From the NCBI RefSeq assembly GCF_033949425.1, contig NZ_JAXAVX010000014.1:1-64000 (forward strand): a DNA stretch of 64,000 nucleotides, read 5' to 3'. Of this stretch, positions 8,536 through 16,468 are shown in pieces. The stretch comes from Patulibacter brassicae (GTDB lineage Bacteria; Actinomycetota; Thermoleophilia; Solirubrobacterales; Solirubrobacteraceae). Every line of letters begins with the position of its first letter. The stretch's first letter is position 1. Both the position numbers and the translations under genes were made by a program. Under the pieces are notes generated by a model that was not told the origin of the DNA, did no database searches, and saw only the letters and a list, made by a program, of their open reading frames with translations.

Positions 8536-10023
8536 GTGACGACCGTCGAGGAGCCCGACGAGCCGCCCGCCGACATCGGGCTGCCCGACGCGCCGCCCGG
8601 GATCGACCCGGCGGAGCTCCGCGCCGTGGACCTCTTCGACGGCCTCGACGACGAGCAGCTCGCGCGCTGGGCCGCCGTGGCGATCCCCGTCGACCTGCCC
8701 GCCGGGACCATCGTCGCGGCGCAGGGACGCCCGCCCGTCGGGGTCCACCTCCTCCTGCGCGGCACGGTCCAGAACGTCATGTTCGACGCCGGCCGACGCG
8801 AGCCGACGGGCCTGCAGGTCGCCCCGACGTGGATGGGCGCGGTGGCGGTCGTCCTCGACGGCGTGCACGCGGTCCAGATGCAGCTCGTCGAGGACGGGCG
8901 CATCGCGGTGATCCCCGCCGAGGACTTCCGGCGGATCGTGTACGAGCAGCCCGTCGTGCGGGAGCGGGTGCTCTCGAAGGTCTCGCCGGTCGCCCAGCGG
9001 ATGGCCGCGGTCGGCCAGAACCGCGAGCGGCTCGCCGGGCTCGGCCGGATGGCCGCGGGTCTCGCGCACGAGCTGAACAACCCGGCCGCGGCCGCGCAGC
9101 GCGCCGCGGCGCACCTCGCGCACGCGATCGAGTCGGTGTCCGGCGCGATGGGCGAGTTCGTGGCCGCCGGGATCTCGCTCGAGAGCGCCCAGGGCCTCGT
9201 GGCGCTCCAGCAGCGGGCCATCGCCCACGCGGCAGCCTGCACGGCGCTCGACGCGCTCGACGCCGCCGACGCCGAGGACGACCTGCAGGACCGGCTGGAG
9301 GACCTGGGCGTCGAGCGGGCCTGGAAGATCGTCGAGCCGCTCGCGCGCGGGGGCGCCGACGACGCCTGGGTCGACGAGGTCGTGGCGCTCGCGGGACCGG
9401 CGGCCGGTCCGGCGTTCCACTGGATCGCCGCGACGCTCGCCGCCCAGGGCCTGGCGAGCGAGCTGCAGGAGTCGACCGCGCGGATCTCGAGCCTCGTCGG
9501 GGCGATCAAGTCCTACGCCTACGTCGACCGCGGCGAGATCGTAGAGGTCGACGTCCACGAGGGCCTGGAGACGACGCTCGTCGTCATGGGCCACAAGCTC
9601 AAGCGGACGCGGATCGAGGTCGTGCGCGACTACGACCGCACGCTCCCGAAGCTCATGGCCCGCGGACCGGAGCTCAACCAGGTCTGGACGAACCTCATCG
9701 ACAACGCGATCCAGGCGCTCGGGGAGTCCGGCACGATCACGATCTCCACCCGGCGCGACGGGCCCTGCGTGCTCGTCGACGTCAGCGACGACGGTCCCGG
9801 CATGCCGCCCGAGGTCCGGGAGCGCGTCTTCGAGTCGTTCTTCACGACGAAGGACGTCGGCCAGGGCACGGGCCTGGGCCTCTCGACCGCCCGGAGCATC
9901 GTCGTGGACCGGCACGACGGATCGCTGACCGTCGACTCGGAGCCGGGCCGCACGACCTTCCACGTCTGGATCCCGTTCGAGCCGGGCGCCCGCGGTCCCG
10001 CGGCCCCGGAGCCGATCGCCTGA
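8536..10023 (+). CDS. Cyclic nucleotide-binding-domain sensor histidine kinase
   Basis: This soluble 495-aa kinase has an N-terminal cNMP-binding-like beta-roll (about 30-145), then a HisKA-type helix with phospho-acceptor H178 in GLAHELNNP, and a HATPase domain with N box NQVWTNLIDNAIQAL, G1 DDGPGMP, F box FESFFTTKD and G2 GTGLGLS. No membrane segment is visible, so it senses an intracellular signal. Its receiver partner is probably the domain fused to the flavoprotein encoded immediately upstream (3-nt gap). Whether the roll binds cAMP or cGMP, or is a non-binding CAP_ED domain, cannot be told. The start is GTG 8536. Confidence 0.9.
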   Translation: MTTVEEPDEPPADIGLPDAPPGIDPAELRAVDLFDGLDDEQLARWAAVAIPVDLPAGTIVAAQGRPPVGVHLLLRGTVQNVMFDAGRREPTGLQVAPTWMGAVAVVLDGVHAVQMQLVEDGRIAVIPAEDFRRIVYEQPVVRERVLSKVSPVAQRMAAVGQNRERLAGLGRMAAGLAHELNNPAAAAQRAAAHLAHAIESVSGAMGEFVAAGISLESAQGLVALQQRAIAHAAACTALDALDAADAEDDLQDRLEDLGVERAWKIVEPLARGGADDAWVDEVVALAGPAAGPAFHWIAATLAAQGLASELQESTARISSLVGAIKSYAYVDRGEIVEVDVHEGLETTLVVMGHKLKRTRIEVVRDYDRTLPKLMARGPELNQVWTNLIDNAIQALGESGTITISTRRDGPCVLVDVSDDGPGMPPEVRERVFESFFTTKDVGQGTGLGLSTARSIVVDRHDGSLTVDSEPGRTTFHVWIPFEPGARGPAAPEPIA

Positions 10024-10048
10024 GCCCCGACCCCTCCAGGAGGACCCG

Positions 10049-10363
10049 ATGCCGCGCTGCGCCCACGCCGACCAGGTCGCGATCACCCAGCTGCCGGAGG
10101 AGGTCGACGGCTGCGAGGACTGCCTGGCGATCGGCGGCGCGTGGGTGCACCTGCGCCTCTGCCTCGCGTGCGGGCACGTGGGCTGCTGCGACGACTCGCC
10201 GGCGCGCCACGCCACGGCCCACGCGCAGGCCACCGGGCACCCCCTGATCCGCTCGATCGAGCCGGGCGAGGAGTGGTCGTGGTGCTACGCCGACGAGACG
10301 GCGATGCGGATCCCGGAGGTCCGGGGCGAGCCCCGCATCCCGCCGGCGCCGCTCGCGCCGTAG
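10049..10363 (+). CDS. UBP-type zinc finger protein
   Basis: This 104-aa protein is almost entirely a ZnF-UBP domain: CAH near residue 4, CEDC (about 22-25), CLACGHVGCCDD (about 38-49), then HATAHAQATGHPL with ligand histidines, and EEWSWCYAD. In eukaryotes this fold binds the free C-terminal Gly-Gly of ubiquitin; bacterial copies have no settled ligand. A strong Shine-Dalgarno AGGAGG (10038-10043) lies 5 nt before ATG 10049, unlike the leaderless genes nearby. It is the third gene of the flavoprotein-kinase-zinc finger cluster. Confidence 0.85.
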   Translation: MPRCAHADQVAITQLPEEVDGCEDCLAIGGAWVHLRLCLACGHVGCCDDSPARHATAHAQATGHPLIRSIEPGEEWSWCYADETAMRIPEVRGEPRIPPAPLAP

Positions 10364-10391
10364 GGCGCGCCGCGCGGTCCCGGAACGGCGA

Positions 10392-10415
10392 CGAGCCCGG
10401 TCGGGACCGGGCTCG
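10392..10415. terminator. Hairpin terminator between convergent genes
   Basis: Ten-base perfect arms (10392-10401 and 10406-10415) around the loop cggg. It lies between the zinc-finger gene and the convergent S18 gene and can serve both strands; no T tract. Confidence 0.6.
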
Positions 10416-10454
10416 GATCGGTGCGCGGCGCCGGGGCGCCGTCGCGGCAAGGTC

Positions 10455-10790
10455 CTACTCGTCGCGGTCGCGCCCGCGGCCACCGCCGCGGGGACGATCG
10501 TCGCCCCGGTCCTCGCGGCCCGGCATGGCGATCATGCGCGGGTGCGGGTAGGGGAGCAGCGCGAGCTCGCGCGCCTGCTTCACCGCGCGGGCGGCGCGGT
10601 TCTGGTCGCGCCGGTTCAGGCCGGTCGCGCGACGGGAGCGGATCTTGCCCTTCTCGGTCACCAGGGCGCGGAGCGCGTCGACGTGCAGATGGTCGATCTG
10701 CGCGATCTGCTCCTTGGTGAGCTTGGGGGCACGCCGGGTGCCGCCCTTCGGCGACCGGCGGCCGCGCGGGGATCGAGAGGGTCGGGCCAT
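10455..10790 (-). CDS. rpsR: 30S ribosomal protein bS18, cysteine-free (C-minus) paralogue
   Basis: This 111-aa protein carries the S18 core: EKGKIRSRRATGLNRRDQ followed by AVKQARELALLPYPHP. The zinc-ligand CxxC of the standard form is missing; there is no Cys at all. The GKIRSR...TGL and ALLPYP pattern matches what I recall of the mycobacterial second copy (RpsR2), not RpsR1. The C-terminal tail is a low-complexity Arg/Gly/Asp extension. It stands alone, away from rpsF, ssb and rplI. ATG 10790 fits the family better than ATG 10802. In other actinobacteria such zinc-free copies are often Zur-controlled; no Zur box was recognised. Confidence 0.85.
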   Translation of the reverse strand: MARPSRSPRGRRSPKGGTRRAPKLTKEQIAQIDHLHVDALRALVTEKGKIRSRRATGLNRRDQNRAARAVKQARELALLPYPHPRMIAMPGREDRGDDRPRGGGRGRDRDE

Positions 10791-10868
10791 AGGGCAGGGC
10801 ATGATGCCAGAACCGGCCCCCCCGGCGTCGGCTCCTCCGCGGACGGGAGCCGCCCCGCCCCGCCGGCG

Positions 10869-11435
10869 TCAGCCCTCGTCGGGGTCCGCGGCCGCGCCGG
10901 TGGTGGTCGTCGGCACGTCGGGCCACTGCGGCGGCATCGGGAACGCCTGGTCGCCGACGCCGAGCACGAGCGGCTCGCCGCCCCCGGAGCGGGCGGTGAT
11001 CGAGAAGCGCACGTCGGGGCGCGCCGTGTCCCAGCGGAGCTGCAGGACGTCGCCCTCGGGCAGCAGCGCGGCGGTGTCGCGCGTGGCCATCGCGTAGTGC
11101 TCGACCCCGCCGAGCGGCGCGGCGACGTCCCCGGTCTCGGGGTCCGCGTCGAACGGCGGCAGCTGCTTGAACTCGGGGATCGCGAGCGGCGGTGCCACGT
11201 CGAGCTCGACGACGTGGGGGAGGTGCACGACGCGCTCGCCGATCGTGACCTCGATCGGCGCGAGCCGCTCGACGTCGACGATCGCCGGCTCCGTCAGGTC
11301 GTGCCGGCCGATGCCGCCGGCCACGACGGCGATCGCCTGCGTCGCGCGGGCGCGGTGCAGCAGCTCGCGCAGCAGGACGACGGTCTCGTCGAGCGTGCCG
11401 ACGGTCGTGACGAGGTCGATGGGCTCGTCGCTCAC
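10869..11435 (-). CDS. Conserved hypothetical protein, 188 aa
   Basis: No family was recognised. The protein is soluble, with an N-terminal helix containing LDETVVLLRELLHRARATQ and a later part rich in beta-type segments and prolines, such as LHLPHVVELDVAPPLAIPEF-like stretches. The low-complexity C-terminus ends TTTTGAAADPDEG. Its GTG start overlaps the stop of the phosphoesterase gene by 4 bp (GTGA, 11432-11435), and AGGAGGAG lies just upstream on the minus strand, so it is translationally coupled to that gene. Confidence 0.6.
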   Translation of the reverse strand: MSDEPIDLVTTVGTLDETVVLLRELLHRARATQAIAVVAGGIGRHDLTEPAIVDVERLAPIEVTIGERVVHLPHVVELDVAPPLAIPEFKQLPPFDADPETGDVAAPLGGVEHYAMATRDTAALLPEGDVLQLRWDTARPDVRFSITARSGGGEPLVLGVGDQAFPMPPQWPDVPTTTTGAAADPDEG

Positions 11436-12190
11436 GCGCGCTCCTCCTGGTCGGGTCGGACGATCGGGATCGGCTCGGTGTCGGGCCACGGCGCGGGCTG
11501 GCCGGTCCGGATGGTGTCCGCGACGACCGACGACCACTTCGCGTCGCCCCACCGCTCGGCCTGGCGCGCGGCCGCCGCCGCGGCGTCGTAGGCGACGCGG
11601 CGGTGCTCGATCGCGCCGTCGTCGTGCAGCAGCGCGTACGCCGCGCGGGGGTCGCCGTCGAACGGCAGGCCAACGCTGCCGGGGTTCACCACGCGGGTGC
11701 GTCCGCCGTCGCGACGCACGATCTCGCGGTCGAGGGGCAGGTGCGTGTGCCCGACGACGAGGAGCTCGGGCGTGCGGTCCAGCAGCAGGTCGGCGTCGCG
11801 CTCCGCGGGCTCGGGCAGGAACCCGTCGACGTCGGAGTGGGGCGACCCGTGCCACGCCTCGCCGCCGGGCACCGGCTGCCAGAGGGGCAGGGCGTAGAGC
11901 TCGGCGATCGTCGCCGCGTCGAGGGCCTCGTGGGTCGCGGCCTCGCCCGCTCGCGCCAGCGGGGCGTCCGGCACGGCGTCGCCCTCGACGGCCCAGCGCT
12001 CGTGGTTGCCGCGCAGGAACCGCGCGTGCTCGAGCCCGCGCAAGCGGGCGAGCGTCTCCTCCGGCCAGCCGCCGAAGGCGGTCATGTCGCCGCCGACGAG
12101 GAACGCGTCGGCGCCCTGCTCGCGCGCGTCGGCCAGCACCGCGTCGAGCGCGGCGAGGTTGCCGTGCACGTCGTAGAGGAGCGCGAGCAC
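11432..12190 (-). CDS. YfcE/MJ0936-type metallophosphoesterase
   Basis: This 252-aa calcineurin-like phosphodiesterase opens with DVHGNLAALDAVL, then has GGDMTAFG, LRGNHERW, a WHGSPH motif and VVGHTHLPL followed by NPGSVGLP, the five metal-binding blocks of the family in order. It probably hydrolyses phosphodiesters; the physiological substrate is unknown. GTG 12190 is preferred because TAGCGT lies 7 nt upstream and family members begin right before the DxHGN strand. GTG 12199 and ATG 12250 are alternatives. It is the first gene of a two-gene operon. Confidence 0.85.
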   Translation of the reverse strand: MLALLYDVHGNLAALDAVLADAREQGADAFLVGGDMTAFGGWPEETLARLRGLEHARFLRGNHERWAVEGDAVPDAPLARAGEAATHEALDAATIAELYALPLWQPVPGGEAWHGSPHSDVDGFLPEPAERDADLLLDRTPELLVVGHTHLPLDREIVRRDGGRTRVVNPGSVGLPFDGDPRAAYALLHDDGAIEHRRVAYDAAAAAARQAERWGDAKWSSVVADTIRTGQPAPWPDTEPIPIVRPDQEERA

Positions 12191-12197
12191 CCGCCGC

Positions 12198-12203
12198 ACG
12201 CTA
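12198..12203 (-). promoter_or_regulatory. -10 hexamer TAGCGT, leaderless-type promoter
   Basis: On the minus strand TAGCGT ends 7 nt before GTG 12190 of the phosphoesterase gene. Confidence 0.55.
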
Positions 12204-12330
12204 TCGCTCGGCGGTCCGGGCCCCGCGCCGGGCTGCTCCGGGACCTCCACGGGGTCGCCTCGCGGGGGCTCGAACCGGGCCGGAGGTGACGGATTCGTGA
12301 ACGAAGCGGATCGACCGCTCCGGATCGTGC

Positions 12331-12362
12331 TACGGTGTCAACCGGAGCACCTGCTCCGGTTG
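12331..12362 (+). promoter_or_regulatory. Promoter with a perfect palindromic operator for the MFS gene
   Basis: A -10-like TACGGT (12331-12336) is followed at once by a perfect inverted repeat with 11-base arms (12339-12349 and 12352-12362; arm caaccggagca) and a 2-nt spacer. Its size and symmetry are typical of TetR operators, and it would overlap the transcription start of the MFS gene at 12433. The TetR gene at 14016 is the obvious repressor candidate. Confidence 0.7.
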
Positions 12363-12432
12363 CGCCGGTCGCCGCCGTCCCACCTCTTCGGCACCGCCGC
12401 TCCGTCCCGTTCCCGTCCCGGAGTCCCACCAG

Positions 12433-13914
12433 ATGAGTCCCGACGTCTCGCCACCCCGGCGCGATTGGATCGCGCTGTACGTCCTGTGCCTCGGCATGCT
12501 CATGATCGTCCTCGACGGGACGATCGTGAACACCGCCCTCCCCGTGCTGAAGGAGAGCCTCGACTTCTCCGACGGCAACCTGACCTGGGTCCTCAACGCC
12601 TACCTGATCCCGTTCGGCGGCCTGCTCATGCTGTCGGGCCGGCTCGGCGACCTGCTCGGCCAGCGGCGGATGTTCGTCGGCGGCATGGCGCTGTTCACCG
12701 TCGCCTCGCTCCTGTGCGGCCTCGCCGAGAGCCAGGAGATGCTCATCGGCGCCCGCTTCCTGCAGGGCGTCGGCGGCGCGCTGGGCTCGTCGGTGATCCT
12801 CGGCATGATCATCACGATGTTCCGCGAGCCCCGGGTCCAGGGCCGCGCGATCGGCGTGTACTCGTTCGTCGCGTCGGCCGGCGGCTCGATCGGCCTGCTG
12901 CTCGGCGGCGTGCTGACCGACATCCTCAGCTGGCACTGGATCTTCTTCGTCAACCTGCCGATCGGCATCGCGACGGTCGTCCTGGCCCTGCGCCTGGTCC
13001 CGAACCCCGACGGCCTCGGCCTGCGCGAGCACCGGGTCGACGTGCCCGGCGCCGTGCTGCTGACCGGCGGCCTGATGGTCCTCGCCTACGGGATCATCGG
13101 GGCCGAGGAGCACGGCTGGGGCGCGACGCAGACCCTGGCGCTGATCGCGGTCGCCATCGCGTCGCTGTCGTCCTTCGTCGTGCGCCAGGCGCGGATCCCG
13201 CACCCGCTCATGCCGCTGCGGCTCTTCCGCTCGCGCAACGTGACCGGGGCGAACATCGTCCTCCTCGGCGTCCTGTCGGGCATGTTCAGCGTGTTCTTCT
13301 TCGGGGCGCGCTACGCGGGCGAGGTGCTCGGCTACAGCCCGATCGAGATCGGCCTGGCGTTCCTGCCGCTCACCGCGCTGATCGGCTTCGCGTCGACGAA
13401 GCTCGCCCAGCCGCTGGCCGAGCGCCTCAGCCCGCGCAAGGTGCTCATCGGCGGCCTGGCGACGATCGCCGCCGGCGTGCTGCTCTTCCTGCGCAGCCCG
13501 GTCGACGGCACCTACGTGGCGCACGTCCTGCCGTCGATGGTCCTGCTCGGCCTCGGCGCCGGCGTGAGCTTCCCGCAGATCATGGGCCTGGCGATGTCGG
13601 GCGTGGAGCCGCAGGACTCGGGCATCGCGTCGGGCGTCGTGAACACGTCGATGCAGGTCGGCGGCGCGATCGCGCTGTCGGTCCTGGCGACGTTCGCGGC
13701 CGACCGGACCGCGGCGCGCGTCGCCGACGGCGCCGCCCCGCTCGAGGCGCTGAACGCGGGCTTCCACGTGGCGTACATCATCGCCGCGGCCGTGGTCGTC
13801 GCCGCGATCGTCGCCGCCATCACCGTCCTGCGCGAGGAGGACGCCCCGGCGCTCGACCACGCGCCGGCAGGCGACCGCCCCCGCGCGGGCGCGCCCTCCG
13901 CGGAGGCCGCCTGA
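12433..13914 (+). CDS. DHA2 (EmrB/QacA) family MFS drug exporter
   Basis: This 493-aa protein has about 14 membrane segments. Diagnostic motifs are the motif D1-like LDGTIVNTALPVL, motif A GRLGDLLGQRRMFVGG, the motif B region GARFLQGVGGALG, and motif C GGSIGLLLGGVLTD, all typical of 14-TM drug:proton antiporters. A leader of about 95 nt holds a palindromic operator at 12339-12362. A TetR gene follows on the same strand after a terminator, an arrangement usual for a repressor-controlled efflux pump. The exported compound is unknown. Confidence 0.93.
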   Translation: MSPDVSPPRRDWIALYVLCLGMLMIVLDGTIVNTALPVLKESLDFSDGNLTWVLNAYLIPFGGLLMLSGRLGDLLGQRRMFVGGMALFTVASLLCGLAESQEMLIGARFLQGVGGALGSSVILGMIITMFREPRVQGRAIGVYSFVASAGGSIGLLLGGVLTDILSWHWIFFVNLPIGIATVVLALRLVPNPDGLGLREHRVDVPGAVLLTGGLMVLAYGIIGAEEHGWGATQTLALIAVAIASLSSFVVRQARIPHPLMPLRLFRSRNVTGANIVLLGVLSGMFSVFFFGARYAGEVLGYSPIEIGLAFLPLTALIGFASTKLAQPLAERLSPRKVLIGGLATIAAGVLLFLRSPVDGTYVAHVLPSMVLLGLGAGVSFPQIMGLAMSGVEPQDSGIASGVVNTSMQVGGAIALSVLATFAADRTAARVADGAAPLEALNAGFHVAYIIAAAVVVAAIVAAITVLREEDAPALDHAPAGDRPRAGAPSAEAA

Positions 13915-13926
13915 CCGAGCGGTCCG

Positions 13927-13978
13927 CCCGTCCGCCGATCCGTGCCCCTCGGAGTCCGAGGGGCGCGGGGCGGACGGG
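13927..13978 (+). terminator. Nested double-stem terminator after the MFS gene
   Basis: An outer 10-bp stem (13927-13936 with 13969-13978) encloses an inner 9-bp stem (13944-13952 with 13956-13964, loop agt). It lies between the exporter stop and the -10 of the TetR gene; no T tract. Confidence 0.65.
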
Positions 13979-14003
13979 TGCACCGCCGGCGGGCCGGCTC
14001 GTC

Positions 14004-14009
14004 TAGCAT
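14004..14009 (+). promoter_or_regulatory. -10 hexamer TAGCAT, leaderless-type promoter
   Basis: TAGCAT ends 6 nt before ATG 14016 of the TetR gene. Confidence 0.6.
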
Positions 14010-14015
14010 CGATCC

Positions 14016-14711
14016 ATGAGCACCTCGACGCCGACCGTCGCGGTGACCGCCGAGGCGCTGAAGCCTCTGCGGGCCGACGCGCGCCGCAACCGCGAGCGCG
14101 TGCTCGTCGCCGCGCGCGAGGTCTTCGCCGAGCAGGGGACGGACGGCAGCGTCGCGGAGATCGCGCGCCGGGCCGGGGTCGGCGCGGGCACGATCTTCCG
14201 GAACTTCCCGACGAAGCGGGACCTCCTGCTCGCGGCGCTCGAGGACAGCCTCGAGGAGATCGTCGGGGCGTTCGACGACGCCGAGGAGCTCGCGGACCCG
14301 TGGGAGGCGTTCGTCGTCATGTTCAGCGGCTCCGCCGAGATCCAGGCGCGCAACAAGGCCTTCTACGACGCCCTGGGCCCCGAGCTCTTCCGGGAGCCGC
14401 GGCTGCAGGAGATCCACGCCCGCCGTCACGCGCGGACCGAGGCGCTGGTCGCGCGGGCGCAGGAGGCCGGCGTGCTGCGCGCCGACGTCCGGGCCGAGGA
14501 CCTGCCGTTCCTCCTCACGGCGGTCGGCGCCACCGGCGAGAAGTGCGCCGGCAAGCCGGCGCTCTCCGACGACCTCTGGCGGCGGTACCTCGGCGTCGTG
14601 CTCGACGGCTTGCGGCCCGAGGGCGCCACGCAGCTGGAGCCGCCGGCGCCGAGCTTCGCCGAGCTCACCGGTCGCTGCGGCGCCGCGGCCGAGCCGCCCA
14701 CCGCGGGCTGA
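14016..14711 (+). CDS. TetR/AcrR family transcriptional regulator
   Basis: This 231-aa repressor has an N-terminal HTH (about 20-70) with VLVAAREVFAEQG, then SVAEIARRAGVGAGTIFRNF and the FPTKRDLL turn that define the family. The ligand-binding domain is variable and ends in a Pro/Ala-rich tail. Located directly behind the exporter gene, it probably represses that gene at the operator 12339-12362 and is released by the exported compound (inference). It has its own leaderless promoter; no second copy of the operator lies in front of it, so autoregulation is not evident. Confidence 0.9.
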   Translation: MSTSTPTVAVTAEALKPLRADARRNRERVLVAAREVFAEQGTDGSVAEIARRAGVGAGTIFRNFPTKRDLLLAALEDSLEEIVGAFDDAEELADPWEAFVVMFSGSAEIQARNKAFYDALGPELFREPRLQEIHARRHARTEALVARAQEAGVLRADVRAEDLPFLLTAVGATGEKCAGKPALSDDLWRRYLGVVLDGLRPEGATQLEPPAPSFAELTGRCGAAAEPPTAG

Positions 14712-14729
14712 CCGGCACCCACGCGGGGG

Positions 14730-14735
14730 TAGGCT
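14730..14735 (+). promoter_or_regulatory. -10 hexamer TAGGCT, leaderless-type promoter
   Basis: TAGGCT ends 9 nt before ATG 14745 of the acetyltransferase gene. Confidence 0.55.
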
Positions 14736-14744
14736 GCGCGGCGC

Positions 14745-15356
14745 ATGTCGCTCGAGGTCCGCGGTCCGACGCTCACGCTGCGCTACCCGACCGCGGAGGA
14801 CGCCGAGGCGCTGCTGGGGCTCGCGTCGGACCCCGAGGTCACGCGCTGGTTCTCCTGGGGGCCCTACACGGACGTCGAGCAGCCGCGACGCTTCATCGCG
14901 GGGCTCGAGCAGGAGCGCCGCGACGGGGTGAAGCTCGACCTGCTCGCCGTCCACCGCCGGCACGGCCCCGCCGGGATCACCGGCCTGTACGAGTTCCACC
15001 CGCGCGACCGGCGCTGCGTCTGCGGCACGTGGTTCGGACGCGACTTCTGGGGGACGGGGGCCAACCGCGAGAGCAAGGCGCTGCTCCAGCACCTCGCGTT
15101 CGAGACGCTCGGCATGCAGCGCTTCGGCAGCTACTCCAACCCGGTCAACGAGCGCTCGACCCGGGCGCTGCAGGGCGTCGGGCTGCGGCTCGAGGGCGTG
15201 CTGCGCGGGTACCACCGCCACGGCGAGGCGTTCCTCGACGTCAACGTCTTCGGGCTGCTGCGCGAGGAGTGGGAGCGCTCGGCGCTGCGCGCGGAGTTCG
15301 CCGGCGCGATCACCGTCGTCGGCGAGCCTCCCGCGCCGTTCGTGGCCGTGGACTGA
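14745..15356 (+). CDS. GNAT family N-acetyltransferase (RimJ/RimL type)
   Basis: This 203-aa protein shows the N-terminal LRYPTAEDAEALLGLASDPEVTRWF-like entry of RimJ/RimL acetyltransferases, a WFGRDFWGTGANRESK acetyl-CoA loop (the usual GxGxxG/A is degenerate) and the SNPVNERSTRALQGVGLRLEG block equivalent to NxxSxRvxeKlGF. It probably acetylates a protein alpha-amino group or a small molecule. It has its own leaderless promoter and is not clearly in an operon. Confidence 0.85.
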   Translation: MSLEVRGPTLTLRYPTAEDAEALLGLASDPEVTRWFSWGPYTDVEQPRRFIAGLEQERRDGVKLDLLAVHRRHGPAGITGLYEFHPRDRRCVCGTWFGRDFWGTGANRESKALLQHLAFETLGMQRFGSYSNPVNERSTRALQGVGLRLEGVLRGYHRHGEAFLDVNVFGLLREEWERSALRAEFAGAITVVGEPPAPFVAVD

Positions 15357-15409
15357 CGGCCGGCCCCGTCGGGGGAGGGGGCGTCGCGCGAGCGGGACGA
15401 TCCGCCATC

Positions 15410-16468
15410 ATGGTCGGGTTGCGCCCGCGCCCTCACCGCCCTCGCGCCGCCCACGCCGTCGCCGCACCGTCCGCGGCGGCCCCGGCCTCGATCGTCCCCG
15501 CCGTCCGCGACGACGTGACGGCCCCTGCGCGGGGCGTCACCCCGCCCGCGACGCCGGCGCTGGAGGTCGAGGGGCTGGCGAAGCGCTACGGCGACCGCAC
15601 GGCCGTCGACGGCGTGTCGCTGCGGCTGGACCGCGCTCGCGTGCTCGCGCTCCTCGGGCCGAACGGGGCGGGCAAGACGACGACCGTCGAGTCCTGCGTC
15701 GGCTTCCGGCGACCCGACGGCGGGCGGATCCGCGTCCTCGGGCTGGATCCGATCGCCGAGAGCGAGCGGCTGCGTCCGCGGATCGGCGTGATGCTCCAGT
15801 CCGGTGGCGTCTACCAAGCGGCGCGGTGCCGCGAGATGCTCCGGCTCGTCGCCGCCTACGCGGCGGACCCGCTGGACCCCGACGCGCTGCTCGAGCGCCT
15901 CGGCCTGACGGACGTCGCGAACGTCCCGTTCCGCCGGCTCTCCGGCGGCCAGCAGCAGCGCCTGTCGCTCGCGATGGCGCTCGTCGGGCGGCCGGAGCTC
16001 GTCTTCCTCGACGAGCCGACCGCGGGGCTGGACCCGCAGGCGCGGCACGAGACCTGGCGGATCGTCCGCGCGCTGCGCGAGGACGGCGTGAGCGTCGTGC
16101 TCACCACGCACTTCATGGACGAGGCTGAGCGGCTCGCCGACGAGATCGTGATCATCGACCACGGTCGCGTCATCGCCGCCGGGACCCCGCACGAGCTCAT
16201 CCGCGGCGGGGCCGAGCGCGAGGTCCGCTTCACCGCGCCCCCGGGACTGCCGACGGCCGACCTCGAGGCGGCGCTGCCGCCGGGCGTCCACGTCGTGGAG
16301 CCCGCGCCGGGCGTCTACGTCGTGGCGGGGGACGTCGATCCCGGGCTCGTCGCCGCGATCACGAGCTGGTGCGCCGCGCGCGACGTCCTCGTCGAGGGCC
16401 TGCAGGTGAAGCAGCGCACGCTCGAGGACGTCTTCCTCGAGCTCACGGGACGGGAGCTGCGCGCATGA
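15410..16468 (+). CDS. ABC-2 type exporter, ATP-binding protein
   Basis: This 352-aa protein has an Ala/Pro-rich N-terminal extension (about 45 residues) before the ATPase domain. Walker A is GPNGAGKTTT, Q loop MLQSGG, signature LSGGQQQRLS, Walker B LVFLDEPTAGLDP, and H loop THFMDEAERL. It is of the DrrA/NodI/CcmA type that pairs with ABC-2 permeases, with a C-terminal accessory domain ending near the permease start. ATG 15410 lies downstream of a GGGGGAGGGGG purine run. The stop overlaps the permease ATG (16465-16468), so the two are translationally coupled. Confidence 0.92.
   Translation: MVGLRPRPHRPRAAHAVAAPSAAAPASIVPAVRDDVTAPARGVTPPATPALEVEGLAKRYGDRTAVDGVSLRLDRARVLALLGPNGAGKTTTVESCVGFRRPDGGRIRVLGLDPIAESERLRPRIGVMLQSGGVYQAARCREMLRLVAAYAADPLDPDALLERLGLTDVANVPFRRLSGGQQQRLSLAMALVGRPELVFLDEPTAGLDPQARHETWRIVRALREDGVSVVLTTHFMDEAERLADEIVIIDHGRVIAAGTPHELIRGGAEREVRFTAPPGLPTADLEAALPPGVHVVEPAPGVYVVAGDVDPGLVAAITSWCAARDVLVEGLQVKQRTLEDVFLELTGRELRA

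Noticed and set aside
12250..12290. Another GGTTCGAG motif (minus strand) near the phosphoesterase gene, as a possible tRNA end
   Set aside because: The flanking bases do not form a T-arm stem and no cloverleaf can be drawn; a single 7-mer of this type is expected by chance.
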